A stretch of 7,434 nt of DNA from Desulfovibrionaceae bacterium (lineage in GTDB: Bacteria; Desulfobacterota; Desulfovibrionia; Desulfovibrionales; Desulfovibrionaceae): contig JAUNSE010000093.1 in assembly GCA_030539415.1 (NCBI GenBank), positions 1 through 7,434 of the forward strand. The letters are read 5' to 3'. Of this stretch, positions 5,189 to 7,434 are shown one piece after another (position 1 is the stretch's first letter; each line of letters starts with the position of its first letter). A program made the position numbers and the translations under genes. Under the pieces are notes generated by a model. It searched no databases and was not told where the DNA came from. It worked only from the letters and a program-made list of their open reading frames with translations.

Positions 5189-6292
5189 CTACACCGCCTG
5201 CCGCGCCCGGACGAAATCGGCCAGACGGTCGGCGAGGTCATCAATCGTGAAACTTTCGTCTTCGCCGAAGGTGTAGGAAGCCAGCAGGCCGTAATAGTCG
5301 CCGGAAACGTTCTCTTTCCTCCTCAGAGCCGCATTCAGGACCTTCTTGCTGGACTTCATGTACCCGCCCTCCATGTCGCACTGGACAGGCGTCATGAAGG
5401 AGACCTGCATGGGCTGCCCCTTGCGGATCCTCACGCGGGCGTAGTCCCACTGGAACGCGCCGCTCATGCTGCTCTGGCGACCCTCCGGCACGGCCAGATA
5501 CAGCGACACCGTGAAAATCCGCACCGCTTCATCCACATCTCTGCCGCCGAGGTTCTGCCACAGCCGCCCGAGATTCAGACCGACGTAGCGGTAATACAGG
5601 GGAGAGCTGAACCCGTGCTCGCCTATGTGGGCGCACATCTTGCCGGTCTCCAGATCATCCATGGCAGTGAAGTAGTCCAGCTCGGTGTTGCAGGCGTGGG
5701 TCGATATGACATGCGCGAAATGAGCCGCCCCGCGGATATCCGCATGATGGGCGTGAGCCGTCATGCGGCCGAAAAGGACCATGTCAAAGCCCTCCTTGAT
5801 GGTTTTTTCCGGCGAAAGGCAGTTGCCCATCTTCGTGAGCTCCGTCTGGCTGACCTTGCCCTTCGAATCCACGGCAATGCTGCAGTCCCTGCTCACCGCA
5901 TAGTCGGCAAGAGTTTCGACCTCCGCGCGCGAAATGCAGAGCACCGTGTTGGGGGACAGATTGTCGGAAATGATTTCCGCGCACCTGCCGGCCTGCTCCC
6001 TGTCCGCGCCTCTGGCCACGCAGGCCTCGGTCAGCAGCAGGGGAAGCTTTTTGGTCCGAATGGCAAGTCCGGCGCCGTGCTTGCGGCTCTCGATGCGCAC
6101 CGCGCGCTTGATGCACTGGGAGCTCATACGGGCACGGGTCACTCCGCCGATGAAGGCGGTCTTCGGAAGGTCATCCTCACCGCGGTTCAGGCAGGTCATG
6201 GGGCATTCCTGAAGGATGTCGTATTCGATGATGAGCCCTTCGAGGGGATTGAGAGGCGTCTCGGGAGACGCGGAAATGCACTTGGGTTTCAT
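5189..6292 (-). CDS. cas7: Type I-E CRISPR Cascade backbone subunit Cas7 (CasC/Cse4)
   Basis: A 367-residue protein that in type I-E systems polymerises along the crRNA spacer (six copies in E. coli Cascade). The start at 6292 is chosen because AAGGAGG (6297-6303) lies 4 nt upstream; the upstream in-frame ATG-like start at 6361 lies inside cas6e. Signature segments are C-L-N-R-G-E-D-D-L-P-K-T-A (34-46), G-G-V-T-R-A-R-M-S-S-Q-C-I-K-R-A (49-64), F-G-R-M-T-A (174-179), H-V-I-S-T-H-A (194-200), D-Y-F-T-A-M-D-D-L (206-214) and F-S-S-P-L-Y-Y-R-Y (228-236). All have clear counterparts in E. coli CasC. Compared with CasC it has about 15-18 extra N-terminal residues before the first beta strand. It is translated 13 nt after cas6e, and cas5 follows after 2 nt. 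Confidence 0.95.
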   Translation of the reverse strand: MKPKCISASPETPLNPLEGLIIEYDILQECPMTCLNRGEDDLPKTAFIGGVTRARMSSQCIKRAVRIESRKHGAGLAIRTKKLPLLLTEACVARGADREQAGRCAEIISDNLSPNTVLCISRAEVETLADYAVSRDCSIAVDSKGKVSQTELTKMGNCLSPEKTIKEGFDMVLFGRMTAHAHHADIRGAAHFAHVISTHACNTELDYFTAMDDLETGKMCAHIGEHGFSSPLYYRYVGLNLGRLWQNLGGRDVDEAVRIFTVSLYLAVPEGRQSSMSGAFQWDYARVRIRKGQPMQVSFMTPVQCDMEGGYMKSSKKVLNAALRRKENVSGDYYGLLASYTFGEDESFTIDDLADRLADFVRARQAV

Positions 6293-6305
6293 AAAACCTC
6301 CTTGT

Positions 6306-6938
6306 TCAAGAGAGAGGAGAGATTTCGAGCAGGCCGCATCCGTAGGCGCGTCCCCGGCCAATGCCGAAGCGGACGCTGCGGATGAAAGCCTCGCGGTTCG
6401 TGACTTTCAGGACACCGGAGAGAAGCGCCTTGGACAGCGTGACAACACTGGTCCCGGAGCCCTTTTTGAATGTGTCCACAACAATGCCCTTCACTTCAGA
6501 AGAGTCTTGCCACAGGGAGAATCCCCACTGGGGCGCCCGGCTGCGGAACCAGTCGCCAATCTCCCCGCTGTCACGCAGGGGGACGTGCCTGCCGGTCTTC
6601 CTCATGCGGCAGACGGCGTTGACAGTGCAGGCAAACCGGTAGACATCGGCCCTGAAAAACTTTTCGGGGACACTCCTGGTGGTCAGCACGCCCAGCCGGG
6701 GAACATGGGGCTGCCAGGTCGAAAGGATGACAAGGTGCCTGCAGCGGGCGGCGCCGCGCCTGCCGGCGATGCCGCTCTTGTCGGCAAAGAGGATGCCGCT
6801 GTGATCGGTGGCGTCCGCATTGCGGGTCCTGTCAAAAAGACCGCAGACAAAAGTGTGCAGGCCGTAGGACGATGTGAGGTTCAGCTCCCAGGCATCCCTG
6901 TCGGAGAGGACGTACTGCGAGTAGTACAGCGAAGACAT
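6306..6938 (-). CDS. cas6e: Type I-E pre-crRNA endoribonuclease Cas6e (CasE/Cse3)
   Basis: A 210-residue protein (E. coli CasE is 199). Cas6e cleaves the CRISPR precursor RNA at the base of the repeat hairpin and stays bound to the 3' handle in Cascade. The start at 6938 is supported by GGAGG (6945-6949), 6 nt upstream. H28, in S-S-Y-G-L-H-T-F-V-C-G-L-F, aligns with the catalytic H26 of CasE (DLYQLHQGLWHLF). The C-terminal glycine-rich loop G-I-G-R-G-R-A-Y-G-C-G-L-L (192-204) matches GIGPAKSMGCGLL, and V-V-T-L-S-K-A-L-L-S-G-V-L-K-V (165-179) matches the strand before it. R-F-A-C-T-V-N-A (101-108) fits the second RAMP fold. It begins 1 nt after cse2. Its place between cse2 and cas7, instead of after cas5, is unusual for type I-E. 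Confidence 0.92.
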   Translation of the reverse strand: MSSLYYSQYVLSDRDAWELNLTSSYGLHTFVCGLFDRTRNADATDHSGILFADKSGIAGRRGAARCRHLVILSTWQPHVPRLGVLTTRSVPEKFFRADVYRFACTVNAVCRMRKTGRHVPLRDSGEIGDWFRSRAPQWGFSLWQDSSEVKGIVVDTFKKGSGTSVVTLSKALLSGVLKVTNREAFIRSVRFGIGRGRAYGCGLLEISPLS

Positions 6939-6939
6939 A

Positions 6940-7434
6940 TCAGTCCTCCAAGCCAGTCCGACTGTGTTCGGAAGCGGCGTCCTGCGCCTTGTGAGCGCCA
7001 ATCTGCTTCACATGGTAGTAGGACCAGGCCCAGTCCTTTTTGACGCGCTGCCGGGAGTTGTCGAAGCGAAACCTCAGCATGTCGTCCAGCAGACGGGCAT
7101 GACTCAGCGTATTCGGAGTTTTCTCCGTGATGTAGCGCAGCATGGGCCTCACAATGGTGCAGAGAGACCCAACCTGTTCGCAGGCAAGGAGACGGAGCAG
7201 CTTCAGTTCACCCCTTTTCTCATCGTCGCAGCAGAGCCTCAAAGCGCCCCCCATGCCGCTCCAGCCGTCAGTCTCCAGCCTGAGCCGGGCGATCGAGGCG
7301 CCGACAAGGGAGAAGGGCATGCGCTCATTGTCCTCCCTCACGTCCACGCCAAGGCTGTTCAGCACCGACCAGCTCCGATAGCAGGTGACGGAATTGTCCG
7401 CACTCCTGAGCTGGACCGCAAAGCCGGTGTCCCG
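6940..7434 (-). CDS. cse2: Type I-E CRISPR Cascade small subunit Cse2 (CasB), 5' end outside window
   Basis: The frame is open from the right edge to a TGA at 6940-6942, giving 164 visible residues. A GTG at 7365 could be taken as the start, but the same frame continues upstream without a stop and with family-like sequence (Y-R-S-W-S-V-L-N-S-L-G-V-D, 19-31). I therefore treat the gene as truncated by the window. Cse2 forms a dimer along the belly of Cascade and stabilises the displaced DNA strand. Recognisable parts are the helix P-F-S-L-V-G-A-S-I-A-R-L-R (40-52), L-K-L-L-R-L-L-A (78-84 region), H-A-R-L-L-D-D-M-L-R-F-R (112-123) and the end motif R-V-K-K-D-W-A-W-S-Y-Y (130-140), which matches the RVRxxWARxYY pattern of the family. 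Basic residues in these helices suit nucleic-acid binding. E. coli Cse2 is 160 residues, so little more than an N-terminal tip should be missing. cse1 and cas3 are expected further upstream. Confidence 0.85.
   Translation of the reverse strand, partial: RDTGFAVQLRSADNSVTCYRSWSVLNSLGVDVREDNERMPFSLVGASIARLRLETDGWSGMGGALRLCCDDEKRGELKLLRLLACEQVGSLCTIVRPMLRYITEKTPNTLSHARLLDDMLRFRFDNSRQRVKKDWAWSYYHVKQIGAHKAQDAASEHSRTGLED

Noticed and set aside
4452..5276. 274-codon plus-strand frame
   Set aside because: Complement of cas5, which has unmistakable Cas5 motifs.
6216..7043. 275-codon plus-strand frame across cas6e and its neighbours
   Set aside because: Shadow of cas6e/cas7 coding; no family resemblance, while both minus-strand proteins align well with CasE and CasC.

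Overview
The window is bacterial, GC-rich and densely coded. It looks like an anaerobic, sulfate-reducer-like deltaproteobacterium (Desulfovibrionaceae or a relative). That assignment is inference from an AprA/fumarate-reductase-type flavoprotein set beside a LysR regulator and an SLC13-type carrier, not from a marker gene. Seven protein genes are supported, in two unrelated blocks.

Left block (1-4020): a small redox/transport locus. The 5' part of an FAD-dependent oxidoreductase runs leftwards off the window (1-732, minus). A LysR-family regulator (952-1929, plus) diverges from it across a 219-bp intergenic region. The regulator converges on a 488-residue SLC13/DASS-like carrier (2353-3819, minus). 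Between the converging genes are hairpins, including a strong intrinsic terminator for the carrier. The most interesting signal here is regulatory. The flavoprotein/lysR divergent region (898-918) and the carrier's upstream region (4002-4020) hold two closely similar perfect palindromes of the form TGTkTGAT-nCn-nTCAmACA. Both overlap promoter-like elements, and further half-sites lie upstream of the carrier. This suggests one regulon, probably run by the LysR protein, linking import of an unknown anion with its reduction or oxidation by the flavoprotein.

Middle (3820-4481): about 660 bp without a credible gene. It carries two candidate promoters and operator-like half-sites for the carrier, a structured leader, a 54-bp A/T-flanked inverted repeat, GC-rich palindromes, and a perfect 16-bp-stem hairpin that probably ends the CRISPR-associated operon.

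Right block (4482-7434): a leftward operon encoding part of a type I-E CRISPR Cascade complex, in transcription order cse2 (5' end outside the window), cas6e, cas7, cas5. The genes are separated by 1, 13 and 2 nt. The order is unusual: in the classical E. coli-type operon cas6e follows cas5, whereas here it sits between cse2 and cas7. cas5 is the last gene, and neither cas1-cas2 nor a CRISPR array follows it in this window. cse1 and cas3 would be expected upstream, beyond position 7434.
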